From: a virus
Direction: 5' to 3' (one strand)
Virus record (IMG/VR): IMGVR_UViG_3300025168_000745
Coordinates: 1-22,390 of that record
Length of the DNA stretch: 22,390 bases
Both the position numbers and the translations under genes were made by a program. Under the pieces are notes generated by a model. It was not told the DNA's origin and did no database searches. It saw only the letters and a program-made list of their open reading frames with translations. Below, in pieces: positions 12,984 to 20,041 of this stretch. The number at the start of each line of letters is the position of its first letter. Position 1 is the stretch's first letter.

Positions 12984-13625
12984 ATGAAGATATTAAACAT
13001 TTACGCTTGTTTAGGTGGTAACCGTTACAAGTGGAATGAAATAAAAGAAGATATAAAAGTAACTGCTGTAGAATTAGATCCTGAAGCTGCAAGATTATAT
13101 CAAGAAAGATTCCCAGATGATACGGTAATAATTGCAGATGCACATCAATATTTATTAGACCATTATAAAGAGTTTGATTTTATATGGAGTTCTCCACCTT
13201 GTCCTAGTCATTCTAAGGCTAGATTTGCAAGAAGAAATACAACAGAAGCAAAATATCCAGACTTAAAACTATATGAAGAAATTATATTTTTAGATAAATG
13301 GTTTAAAGGTAAATATGTAGTGGAAAATGTTATACCATACTATCAACCTTTAATTGAAGCAAAAAAAAGAGGTAGACATTTATACTGGACTAACTTTAAT
13401 TTACCTAATGATGTAGGAGCTAGAAAGAGTAGTATAATGGAGGGTAAAGATGAAATAAATAGATGGTGTAAGTTTCATGAATATGACTTTAAAAAATATA
13501 AAGGAAAACAAAGAACTGATAAAATAGCTAGAAACTTAGTAGATTATGAAGTAGGTAAAACAATATTAGAAACTGCTTTAGGAATTATGAAACAGAAAAA
13601 TATTAAACAAACTGAACTATTTTAA
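12984..13625 (+). CDS. Compact C5-cytosine DNA methyltransferase
   Basis: The 213-aa Dcm-type enzyme is about two-thirds of the usual length. Motif I is ILNIYACLGGNRYKW (3-17), a variant of the usual LDLFxGxGG. The catalytic motif IV is SSPPCPSHSKAR (69-80), with Cys73. Motif VI is VVENVIPYY (112-120), the FWTN/H-type region is GRHLYWTNFNLP (130-141), and NLVDYEVGKTILETAL (184-199) resembles motifs IX-X. Only a short target-recognition region can fit. The specificity is unknown, but the catalytic core looks whole. It probably methylates phage DNA to escape host restriction. It stands alone between palindrome copy B and a strong terminator, with no restriction enzyme partner. Confidence 0.85.
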   Translation: MKILNIYACLGGNRYKWNEIKEDIKVTAVELDPEAARLYQERFPDDTVIIADAHQYLLDHYKEFDFIWSSPPCPSHSKARFARRNTTEAKYPDLKLYEEIIFLDKWFKGKYVVENVIPYYQPLIEAKKRGRHLYWTNFNLPNDVGARKSSIMEGKDEINRWCKFHEYDFKKYKGKQRTDKIARNLVDYEVGKTILETALGIMKQKNIKQTELF

Positions 13626-13656
13626 AAGTATTAAAAATGCAAGTTAAATCTGAGAG

Positions 13657-13691
13657 GCATCATTCTTAAAAGAGTGGTGCTTTTCTTTTTT
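13657..13691 (+). terminator. Rho-independent terminator after the methyltransferase
   Basis: GCATCATTCTT (13657-13667) pairs with AAGAGTGGTGC (13670-13680), with two G-T pairs, followed by TTTTCTTTTTT. Confidence 0.85.
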
Positions 13692-13719
13692 GTTTATAGG
13701 CTTTTTTTTGTTATATTAC
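13689..13719 (+). promoter_or_regulatory. Possible promoter for the packaging operon
   Basis: TTTG (13689-13692), exactly 19 bp, then TATATTAC (13712-13719), two mismatches from TAnnTTTG. It lies directly after the terminator and 23 bases before the ATG at 13743. It lacks the 12-bp box and CACTAAAACAAAAC leader of the other modules, which may mean a different (late) control. Confidence 0.45.
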
Positions 13720-13742
13720 AAGCAAATTTTAAACTTTATAAA

Positions 13743-13811
13743 ATGAGCCTTTTGGATGACTACATTAATGATTTAGCAACTGAATCAATAATAGATAGCA
13801 GTCTTATATGA
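13743..13811 (+). CDS. Possible leader peptide (22 aa)
   Basis: ATG at 13743, TGA at 13809-13811, reading MSLLDDYINDLATESIIDSS and two more residues. Its stop overlaps the nuclease start as ATGA, so its translation would feed ribosomes to the nuclease gene. It is the first ORF after the presumed promoter. At 22 aa it could also be chance. Confidence 0.35.
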   Translation: MSLLDDYINDLATESIIDSSLI

Positions 13812-14212
13812 GAAAACCTAAGCTACTAAAAAAGAGTAAGCTAAAGAAATACACACCTACTAAGGTAAAAGCTAAAAGGAAGCCTAAAAATAGTCTTATT
13901 AATGCTGATGTACTAAAAGCCTTAATACTTCAGGACTTCAATTTAAATTGTATCTTAGAGCATAAGTTTCATGATACTAGAAAGTGGAGAATAGATTTGT
14001 TTATTCCTGATCTAAAAGTAGCTATTGAATTAGAAGGTGGTGTTTATACTGGTGGAAGGCATACAAGACCTGAAGGATTTTTAAAAGATATTGAAAAGTA
14101 TAATAATATAACTATTTTAGGTTTAAAGCTTCTTAGATATGCACACGTTAAGCACTTGTATAGTGATATTTTAAAAGACTTAAAAGAAATAATAGATAAT
14201 GGGAAAGAGTAG
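13808..14212 (+). CDS. Vsr/DUF559-like PD-(D/E)XK endonuclease
   Basis: The 134-aa protein has a very basic 30-residue N-terminus (many Lys/Arg) and a Vsr-fold nuclease core. E51-H52 is followed by KWRIDLFIPDLKVAIELEGG (59-78) with Asp63 and Glu74/Glu76, then GGRHTRPEGFLKDIEKYN (82-99) and GLKLLRYAHV (105-114). This is a common phage nuclease family often annotated as endonuclease or resolvase; it may process branched DNA before packaging. It lies at the start of the packaging operon and overlaps the terminase small subunit gene by 14 bases. A true Dcm-partner Vsr mismatch enzyme is less likely, as the specificity motifs are not visible. Confidence 0.8.
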   Translation: MRKPKLLKKSKLKKYTPTKVKAKRKPKNSLINADVLKALILQDFNLNCILEHKFHDTRKWRIDLFIPDLKVAIELEGGVYTGGRHTRPEGFLKDIEKYNNITILGLKLLRYAHVKHLYSDILKDLKEIIDNGKE

Positions 14213-14645
14213 AACAAGTTTTAAAGCTGGTAATTTAGCTGCTGAAAAATGGACTGAAGAAAATGCTTTAGATTTAGCAGATGAGCTAATAGAATGGATG
14301 AAAAAAGAAGATGCTAATATATTCTATGAAGACTTTCTATTTATAGAAAAGGATTTATACAAAGAACTTATATCATATCTTAGTATAAAATTTCCTAAAA
14401 GCTTTGAATTAAAAATAAAACGAGCAAAGAAAATACAAGAAATTAAGCTAAAAAAATTAGGTGTATTAGATCAATTAAACTCTGCTATGACTAGATTTAC
14501 TTTAATTAATAATCATGGCTGGAAGGATAGAATAGAAAGTAATGTAGAACAAACAGTAAAAACGGAAATAGATTACTCAAAACTAGATGCAGGAACAATT
14601 AAGAGTATTATTGAGCAACTTAAACTTAACGAGCCTAAAGGCTGA
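14199..14645 (+). CDS. terS: Terminase small subunit-like protein
   Basis: The 148-aa helical protein has NLAAEKWTEENALDLADELI (12-31), EWMKKEDANIFYEDFL, and a middle helix run KSFELKIKRAKKIQEIKLKK (66-85), then MTRFTLINNHGWKDRIES (97-114). This pattern matches small terminases of Bacteroidetes phages, where an HTH region recognises the packaging site and later helices oligomerise. Position supports it: it overlaps the large terminase gene by 59 bases. The protein should bind phage DNA and start packaging. No Walker motif is present, as expected. Confidence 0.75.
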   Translation: MGKSRTSFKAGNLAAEKWTEENALDLADELIEWMKKEDANIFYEDFLFIEKDLYKELISYLSIKFPKSFELKIKRAKKIQEIKLKKLGVLDQLNSAMTRFTLINNHGWKDRIESNVEQTVKTEIDYSKLDAGTIKSIIEQLKLNEPKG

Positions 14646-16050
14646 GTTATACAGAAAGTCTTTTTATGAATTTAGTTTAGAAGCTTTTAAAACATTACAC
14701 AATGGACAGGAGCTAACATATAATTGGCATATAGAATATTTATGTGATAAACTACAAAAAGAAGCTGAAAGAATAGTAAGAGGTGAAAAAAGAGATAAGC
14801 ATATATTAATAAACGTACCACCTAGAACATTAAAGAGTGAATTAGTTAATGTTTTTTTTAGTGTTTACTGTTGGGTTTTAGATGATTCTATGCAGTTTAT
14901 TTCTTCATCTTATTCATCTAGTTTATCTATTACATTATCAACTCAATCCAGAAGAATAATAGAAAGTGATTGGTTTAAAATTCATTTTCCTGAAGTTCTG
15001 TTATCTAAAGATGAAAATACTAAATCAAGGTTTACAACTCCTAAAGGTGGTCTAAGGTATTCTACTTCTACAGGTGGAACTGTTACAGGAATGGGAGCAG
15101 ATGTTATAGTTATTGATGATCCACAAAACCCACAGTTAGCACGATCAGAAGTAGAAAGAGAAAATGCTAATAGATTCTTCAATGAAACTTTAAGAAGTAG
15201 ATTAAATAATCCTGAAGTAGGTGTTTTTATTGTTGTTATGCAAAGGCTACATGAAAATGATTTAACAGGAATGTTATTAGATAAAGAACGTAATGAATGG
15301 AATTATACTTGTCTACCTGCTGAATCTTCTAATAATATATCTCCACCTGAATTAATAGATAATTACGTAGATGGTTTACTGTTTCCTAAAAGATTATCAT
15401 TAAAGGTATTAAACAGCTTTAAAATTGGTTTAGGTGCTTATGGTTATTCAGGGCAATATGCACAGCTTCCAGCTCCTAGTGATGGTGGTATAATTAAAGG
15501 TGAATGGTTTAATATTATAAAACAACTTCCTAGAGATCAAAATAATAAATTAGTTAACCTTAAATGGGATTTCTATTTAGATACTGCATATACTAATAAA
15601 CAAGAAAATGATGCAACTGCTCTAATGTGTGCAGCGTTTTATAATAATGAACTTTATATAAAAGAAGTTAAGGCTGTTAGATTAGAATTTCCTGAACTTA
15701 TAAAAGAAATACAGCACTTTGCTTCTATTAATGGTTATTCTAATTCTAGTAGAATATATGTAGAACCTAAAGCAAGTGGTAAAAGTATAGTACAAATGCT
15801 TAGAAAGTCTACAGGTTTAAATATAATGGAAGATAAACCACCAACACAAGATAAAGTTAGTAGAGTTTCTGCAGTATCTCCATTCATAGAATCAAAAAGA
15901 GTTAATTTATTAGATGGTAGATATATTAATGATTTTTTAAATGAACTTAAAGCCTTTCCTAATGGATCACACGATGATCAGGTAGATGTTTTAGTAATGG
16001 CTATTGACAGGAATATAACAAGAAGAAAAAAAGTACGTGCAATTGCTTAA
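14587..16050 (+). CDS. terL: Terminase large subunit
   Basis: The 487-aa packaging motor has an ATPase with Walker A VPPRTLKSE (77-85; a deviant form seen in this TerL group), Walker B VIVIDDP (173-179) and a coupling-type motif near VVMQRLHENDL (217-227). The C-terminal RNase H-like nuclease has FYLDTAYT (Asp332), YVEPKASGKS (Glu393) and SHDDQVDVLVMAI (Asp463/464/467). It translocates DNA into the prohead and cuts it to length. The only in-frame ATG near the 5' end, 14587, lies 59 bases within the small terminase gene; a non-ATG start nearer 14640 is possible, but then the protein would lack about 20 residues. Downstream genes are on the same strand. Confidence 0.93.
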   Translation: MQEQLRVLLSNLNLTSLKAELYRKSFYEFSLEAFKTLHNGQELTYNWHIEYLCDKLQKEAERIVRGEKRDKHILINVPPRTLKSELVNVFFSVYCWVLDDSMQFISSSYSSSLSITLSTQSRRIIESDWFKIHFPEVLLSKDENTKSRFTTPKGGLRYSTSTGGTVTGMGADVIVIDDPQNPQLARSEVERENANRFFNETLRSRLNNPEVGVFIVVMQRLHENDLTGMLLDKERNEWNYTCLPAESSNNISPPELIDNYVDGLLFPKRLSLKVLNSFKIGLGAYGYSGQYAQLPAPSDGGIIKGEWFNIIKQLPRDQNNKLVNLKWDFYLDTAYTNKQENDATALMCAAFYNNELYIKEVKAVRLEFPELIKEIQHFASINGYSNSSRIYVEPKASGKSIVQMLRKSTGLNIMEDKPPTQDKVSRVSAVSPFIESKRVNLLDGRYINDFLNELKAFPNGSHDDQVDVLVMAIDRNITRRKKVRAIA

Positions 16051-16068
16051 TTTATTTTATATTTAACT

Positions 16069-17235
16069 ATGAAACAAACGCTTAAGGATTATGAAGAAGA
16101 AGTAGTACAGTTATCTAAACAGGGGAATAGTTCAGAAGTAATTAAAAAGCATTTAAAAGAAAAGTATAATTTTGATGCTTTATCCAATGGTATTAGAAAG
16201 TTTTTAAGTTTAAGAGGTGTATCAGCTACTCAATTACAAGGTGGAAATACTTTTGAAAAAAAATTACAAAACAGTAATTTTCAAATGCCTGAAAATTGGG
16301 CTTATGGATGGTTAAAAGGTAAAGATGCTTCTGTATTTATTAGGAATACAAAAGGATTAATACCTTATGATGAAATGAGAAAGGAATTTAAGGAAGAAAT
16401 GAGCAAATACTCTCCTAAATACCTAAAGATAGATAGAGATCCAATAAAAGATAAGCATTTATTAGTAGTTGATATAGCAGATTTACACGTAGGAAAACTT
16501 GCTGAAGCTTCTGAAACTGGAGATAAATACAATTCTAATATAGCAAAGCAAAGAGCCATTAGAGGTATTGAAGGAATATTAAAAAAGGCTTCAGGTTTTG
16601 AGATTGAAAAGATACTTTTTATAATTGGTAATGATGTTTTACACGTAGATAATGCTAATAAATCAACTACTACAGGAACAATACAGGATGTAGATGGATC
16701 ATGGCATAAGAACTACATAATAGCTAGAAATGTTTACATAGAGGCTATTAATATGCTTTTAGAGGTTGCAGATGTTCATATAGTTCATAATCCTTCTAAT
16801 CATGACTTTATAAGTGGTTTTATGTTAGCTGATTCTATTTACTGCTGGTTTAGAAAAAGTAAAAATGTTACGTTTAATGTTACGAATAAACATAGAAAGT
16901 ATTACAAATATGGAAGGAATTTAATTAGTTCTAGTCATGGAGATGGTGCAAAAATGGCTGATATGCCTTTATTAATGGCAAATGAAGCTAAACAAGAATG
17001 GGCTGAAACAGATTATAGATATGTTTATCTTCATCACATACATCATAAAGATGTCACTAAATTCAAAAGTGGTAAAGACTATCAAGGTGTAACAGTAGAA
17101 TATATTAGAAGCCCTTCAGGTACTGATGCATGGCACAATAAAAAAGGCTATTGCCATTCACCTAAAGCTATAGAAGCTTTTATACATCATAAAGACTATG
17201 GACAGTGTGCAAGGTTAACTCATTTATTCAAATAA
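16069..17235 (+). CDS. Calcineurin-like metallophosphoesterase
   Basis: This is a 388-aa protein. Residues 1-50 are a helical HTH-like section (QGNSSEVIKKHLKEKYNFDA) and about 130-350 are a two-metal phosphoesterase: DIADLHVGK (135-143), GNDVLH (187-192), NPSNHD (241-246), SSHGDG (288-293) and LHHIHH (321-326). All the usual metal-ligand positions (D-x-H, GND, N-H, H, H-x-H) are present. The substrate is unknown: phosphodiester DNA ends, nucleotide signals or an SbcD/Mre11-like role are all possible. It directly follows the large terminase gene, where a portal gene would often be, so it may be packaged with or assist DNA packaging; this is inference. TATATTTA sits four bases before the start, probably by chance. 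Confidence 0.82.
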   Translation: MKQTLKDYEEEVVQLSKQGNSSEVIKKHLKEKYNFDALSNGIRKFLSLRGVSATQLQGGNTFEKKLQNSNFQMPENWAYGWLKGKDASVFIRNTKGLIPYDEMRKEFKEEMSKYSPKYLKIDRDPIKDKHLLVVDIADLHVGKLAEASETGDKYNSNIAKQRAIRGIEGILKKASGFEIEKILFIIGNDVLHVDNANKSTTTGTIQDVDGSWHKNYIIARNVYIEAINMLLEVADVHIVHNPSNHDFISGFMLADSIYCWFRKSKNVTFNVTNKHRKYYKYGRNLISSSHGDGAKMADMPLLMANEAKQEWAETDYRYVYLHHIHHKDVTKFKSGKDYQGVTVEYIRSPSGTDAWHNKKGYCHSPKAIEAFIHHKDYGQCARLTHLFK

Positions 17236-17254
17236 TAATTATTATATTTACAAC

Positions 17255-17464
17255 ATGGAAAAGAAAAAAGAAACACCGAAAAAAATTAATAAAGTAGTTA
17301 AAGCTCCAGTTAAAAAAAGTATATCTGAAAAGATAGATTCTTTAGTTTTAGAAATGCAAGATGTAATTAAGAATGACAGAAAAGAATTAAATACTTCTTC
17401 ATGTGCTTCTATTAATAAAGCTATTTCAGATTTAACAAGAATATCTAAAAACTTAAAGCGTTAA
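17255..17464 (+). CDS. Lysine-rich small protein
   Basis: The 69-aa protein has a strongly basic N-terminal 25 residues (MEKKKETPKKINKVVKAPVK) and a helical rest (SEKIDSLVLEMQDVIKNDRK). It starts 19 bases after the phosphoesterase stop, and its TAA overlaps the next ATG by one base (TAATG), so it is coupled to the frameshift gene. It may bind DNA or neutralise charge in the virion; no family is recognised. Confidence 0.6.
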   Translation: MEKKKETPKKINKVVKAPVKKSISEKIDSLVLEMQDVIKNDRKELNTSSCASINKAISDLTRISKNLKR

Positions 17465-18249
17465 TGATAAAAGTAACCATATTAGAAAAAGAATATAAGG
17501 TTAGAAACGATTGGCAAGACAACACTATAAACCAACTAGAAAAACCACAGGAATATATTAATAACCTTCCTAAATGGTTAGAAAGTTATATCTATAAAGG
17601 TTCTGAAACTCCTGTATCTGAATCTAAGTTATTAGATTTTTATATTGATTGGATAGAATTGTTTTCTGATATTCCTAGAAACCTTTTAGAAGAAGTTTTA
17701 GCTGTTAAGGATGAAGAAAATTCTATAGTATTTTTATTTGATTCTGTATCTAAGTTCTTAGGAGAACCAACACAAGAAGAAATAGAACCAAATGATACTA
17801 TCACATTAAGAGGTACTAAATATACTTTAATAGAATCTGTTAAAACTGCTGGAGGTATTGAAAAACTTTTAGGTGGTGCTACTTATAAACACTTTTCAGA
17901 AGCAAATGCTTTAGCTCATTTATTTCAAAATAAGAATTATAGAAAGTGGGAGTACATTGCAAGAATAACGGCTATACTTTTTAGAGCAGATGCAAATGAG
18001 CAGTACAATGAAGATACTATAGATAGAAGGTCTAAAGAGTTTGGAAAATTAACTATTTCAGAGGCTTACAAAGGTTATTTTTTTTTGTCAAATTCTTTGA
18101 ACAACTTACAAAAATCTACTCTAACATCTTTTCAGGAAAATCAGGTAAACCAGTTAACAGTTTATCGGAAACTATTGTTAAAAGTGTATACTATGAAATT
18201 AAAGCTTATGAACTTGCTGAGAAAGGTATTTACAGCAAAGAAGGCTTAA
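17464..18249 (+). CDS. Tail-assembly-chaperone-like protein, zero-frame product
   Basis: This is the 261-aa zero-frame product. Residues 1-207 look like a folded acidic helical protein (MIKVTILEKEYKVRNDWQDN, YIDWIELFSDIPRNLLEEV, TAGGIEKLLGGATYKHFSEA, YRKWEYIARITAILFRADAN). After codon 207 the reading passes through nine T and a G. From there the zero-frame tail becomes basic and low in complexity (to LRKVFTAKKA), while the -1 frame gives a well-formed acidic-to-neutral continuation. The heptamer T-TTT-TTG (18081-18087) is a standard -1 slippery site. Tail assembly chaperones often make two products this way, as with lambda G/GT, but I do not recognise the family and there is no tape-measure gene next door. 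A fixed or sequencing indel in the T-run would also explain it. Confidence 0.6.
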   Translation: MIKVTILEKEYKVRNDWQDNTINQLEKPQEYINNLPKWLESYIYKGSETPVSESKLLDFYIDWIELFSDIPRNLLEEVLAVKDEENSIVFLFDSVSKFLGEPTQEEIEPNDTITLRGTKYTLIESVKTAGGIEKLLGGATYKHFSEANALAHLFQNKNYRKWEYIARITAILFRADANEQYNEDTIDRRSKEFGKLTISEAYKGYFFLSNSLNNLQKSTLTSFQENQVNQLTVYRKLLLKVYTMKLKLMNLLRKVFTAKKA

Positions 18250-18383
18250 CACCTTTAGAAAGTGTTTATAGTACCAATGTATGGCAGGTATTTCAATTTA
18301 TAAGTATTGAAACAGCACAAGATACTTTAAAGTCTGAAATGCAAGAAATGGCACATAAGGATGCTAAAAGAGGTAGAAAGTAA
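18087..18383 (+). CDS. -1 frameshift extension of the 17464 gene
   Basis: The -1 frame is open from 18036 to a TAA at 18381-18383 and has no ATG upstream of the slip, nor any until the last 15 codons, so it cannot start alone. From 18087 it encodes 98 residues: VKFFEQLTKIYSNIFSGKSG, KPVNSLSETIVKSVYYEIKA, YELAEKGIYSKEGLTPLESV, then NVWQVFQFISIETAQDTL and a basic end KDAKRGRK. Joined to zero-frame residues 1-208, this makes a 306-aa protein. It reads as a real protein and fills the 150 bases between the zero-frame stop and the next gene (18402), which would otherwise be empty. The mechanism is inferred. Confidence 0.6.
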   Translation, partial: VKFFEQLTKIYSNIFSGKSGKPVNSLSETIVKSVYYEIKAYELAEKGIYSKEGLTPLESVYSTNVWQVFQFISIETAQDTLKSEMQEMAHKDAKRGRK

Positions 18384-18384
18384 T

Positions 18385-18401
18385 AATTAAAACAAAACAA
18401 A
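18385..18401 (+). promoter_or_regulatory. A-rich translation leader
   Basis: ATTAAAACAAAACAAA precedes the ATG at 18402 with no -7 element. It is another promoter-free use of the AAAACAAAAC motif, seen also at 9735-9753, and supports the chosen start. Confidence 0.45.
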
Positions 18402-19124
18402 ATGAAAAAAGTATTAATTTCATGCCCTACTGCACAGGCTAAAGATTATTGCGTAGATGAATTTATAGAGCAAATTAAAAGCTTTACATATCCTTTATAT
18501 GATATTTTTATATTAGATAATTCACCTGATAAAAACCATGTTTATAAGTTTTGGAATAATGGAATAAAAGCAGTTCATGAACCTTTTAATGGTAATTTTA
18601 AAACCTTTTCAGGACGTGAAGAACTAGCAAGGCATCAAAACATTATTAGAAACTACTTTTTAAATGGTGATTACGATTATCTTTTAATGATTGAAAGTGA
18701 TGTTTTTACCGGTGAAAGTATAATAGAAAACTTAGTATCTTATGCAGATGTTTATAATGCTGGATCTGTAACAGTTACTTATGAGATCAAAAAAGAAGAA
18801 GAAGAAGTTTTATGCTTAACCTCAACAGTAGATCAATTAGGAGTAAGAAGTGAAAAATTATTAAACCGTTCTGTAGGACACGATATAATGGGGAAAGGTA
18901 CATTACCTTTAAACCATTTGTTAAATGATACAGAAGCAAAGATAACAGCAACTGGAATAGGCTGTACTTTGTTCACTAGAGATGTAATGCAAAACATAGA
19001 ATTTAGAGTAGATAAAAAACTATCACAAACTGCATATAGTGATACTTATATATTCACAGATATAAAAAAAGCAGGTTATGAAGTTTTAATAAATAGTAAT
19101 TTAATTTGTATACATAAAAAATAA
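18402..19124 (+). CDS. Glycosyltransferase, GT-A fold (GT2-like)
   Basis: The 240-aa protein has the start of a nucleotide-sugar fold, VLISCPTAQAKDYCVDEFIE (4-23), then YDIFILDNSPD (33-43), EELARHQNIIRNY (73-85) and the metal-binding YLLMIESDVFTG (93-104), in which ESD stands for the usual DxD. The later TGIGCTLFTRDVM and DTYIFTDIKKAGYEVLINS match the second half of GT2-like enzymes. It should transfer a sugar from a nucleotide donor to an unknown acceptor. It is placed in the structural region, so the target could be a virion protein or modified DNA rather than cell-wall polymer. No signal peptide or membrane helix is visible, so it acts in the cytoplasm. Confidence 0.75.
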   Translation: MKKVLISCPTAQAKDYCVDEFIEQIKSFTYPLYDIFILDNSPDKNHVYKFWNNGIKAVHEPFNGNFKTFSGREELARHQNIIRNYFLNGDYDYLLMIESDVFTGESIIENLVSYADVYNAGSVTVTYEIKKEEEEVLCLTSTVDQLGVRSEKLLNRSVGHDIMGKGTLPLNHLLNDTEAKITATGIGCTLFTRDVMQNIEFRVDKKLSQTAYSDTYIFTDIKKAGYEVLINSNLICIHKK

Positions 19125-19129
19125 ATAAC

Positions 19130-19630
19130 ATGAGCAGTTTAGCAACAAAAGAAGTATTAGAAAAAGAGTTAGTAAGATTTAAAGAAAGAGTTAATTTCTT
19201 AAATGATTACATTAAAGATTTATCTAAGGATAAAAATAACTTTGAAGCACTTGATAAGGCTTATAAATTAGATATTGAAAAGGAATTTAAAGAACATTTA
19301 ATTAATCAAAGAAATTCACAGATAGATCAGATTAATAAACAGGATGAATTAAAAGCAAATGCAATTAAAGAGATTCCTGCAATGTTAGAAGATTGTGAAA
19401 AAGTTGTTTTGCGAATTGCAAATGATATTGAAGAACTAAGAAAGTCTAATAAACTAAAAGGAGAAGCTAAAAAGCAAAGAAGCGAAGCTATTAAAAACCT
19501 ATTAGGAACTAAAGAACAAGTAGAAACTATTTTAAAATCTATTAGTAAAAAGTTCAAACAAGATCCAAACAATACAGGAATATTAGCAGACTTTAGGCAA
19601 TTAAACGAAATTAAAAAAATAATTAAGTAA
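19130..19630 (+). CDS. Coiled-coil protein, unknown
   Basis: The 166-aa protein is almost entirely helical with a long heptad pattern (KEVLEKELVRFKERVNFLND; KVVLRIANDIEELRKSNKLK; GTKEQVETILKSISKKF). Such proteins at this point of a phage genome often serve as scaffolds, linkers or tail components, but nothing identifies this one. It starts five bases after the glycosyltransferase stop. Its TAA overlaps the next ATG (TAATG), coupling it to a 29-aa membrane peptide gene. Confidence 0.65.
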   Translation: MSSLATKEVLEKELVRFKERVNFLNDYIKDLSKDKNNFEALDKAYKLDIEKEFKEHLINQRNSQIDQINKQDELKANAIKEIPAMLEDCEKVVLRIANDIEELRKSNKLKGEAKKQRSEAIKNLLGTKEQVETILKSISKKFKQDPNNTGILADFRQLNEIKKIIK

Positions 19631-19719
19631 TGAGTTTTTTCACTTTATTACTGTGTTTATGTATAATTAGAATATTCTGTAAATTAGTATCTAACTTTTT
19701 TAAAGACAATAACCTATAA
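19630..19719 (+). CDS. Tiny hydrophobic peptide (29 aa)
   Basis: ATG at 19630 overlaps the previous stop (TAATG), TAA at 19717-19719. MSFFTLLLCLCIIRIFCKLV is a single membrane-spanning segment with three cysteines, then a polar end. Translational overlap supports it; the short length does not. Confidence 0.4.
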   Translation: MSFFTLLLCLCIIRIFCKLVSNFFKDNNL

Positions 19720-19799
19720 ACAAAAAAACATAAATAATGAAATTTAGCGTGGTTTTTATCGTGCTTTTTTTTATATTAGCAACTAATAGATTAAATAAT

Positions 19800-20036
19800 A
19801 TGGCTACAATTACAAATAAAACTGATGGTATAGAGATATTAGATTCACATGGAGATACTTATTTTATTAAGTATGCGAATTGTAAACTAATAAAAAGAGA
19901 TGTTTTAAATATCTATGACAATTCAGAAAGAAGAATAGGAGCAGCTCCAATAAGATTAACATTTGCTGAAGTTACAAGTCCATCTACTGCTAATTTAGAT
20001 GCTTTATATACAACAGTTAGAAATTACATAGATTAA
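19800..20036 (+). CDS. Small structural domain protein (first copy of a tandem pair)
   Basis: From the ATG at 19800 the 78-aa product begins MATITNKTDGIEILDSHGDT and ends SPSTANLDALYTTVRNYID. It is a paralogue of the first 80 residues of the next protein (20042), which begins MATITNKTSGLEIVFAGATT. The bases around both starts are also nearly identical (AGATTAAATAATATGGCTAC). An in-frame ATG at 19737 would add 21 residues, MKFSVVFIVLFFILATNRLNN, that look like a signal sequence, but the shared start context favours 19800. The pair probably arose by tandem duplication. The protein may be a single-domain virion component; no enzymatic motif is present. Confidence 0.65.
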   Translation: MATITNKTDGIEILDSHGDTYFIKYANCKLIKRDVLNIYDNSERRIGAAPIRLTFAEVTSPSTANLDALYTTVRNYID

Positions 20037-20041
20037 ATAAT

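Noticed and set aside
16058-16065. TATATTTA before 16069 (and a similar one at 17243-17250) as promoters
   Set aside because: They sit only four bases before the start codon, have no matching -33 element at 19-21 bp and lack the box and leader of the real modules. AT-rich sequence makes chance matches common.
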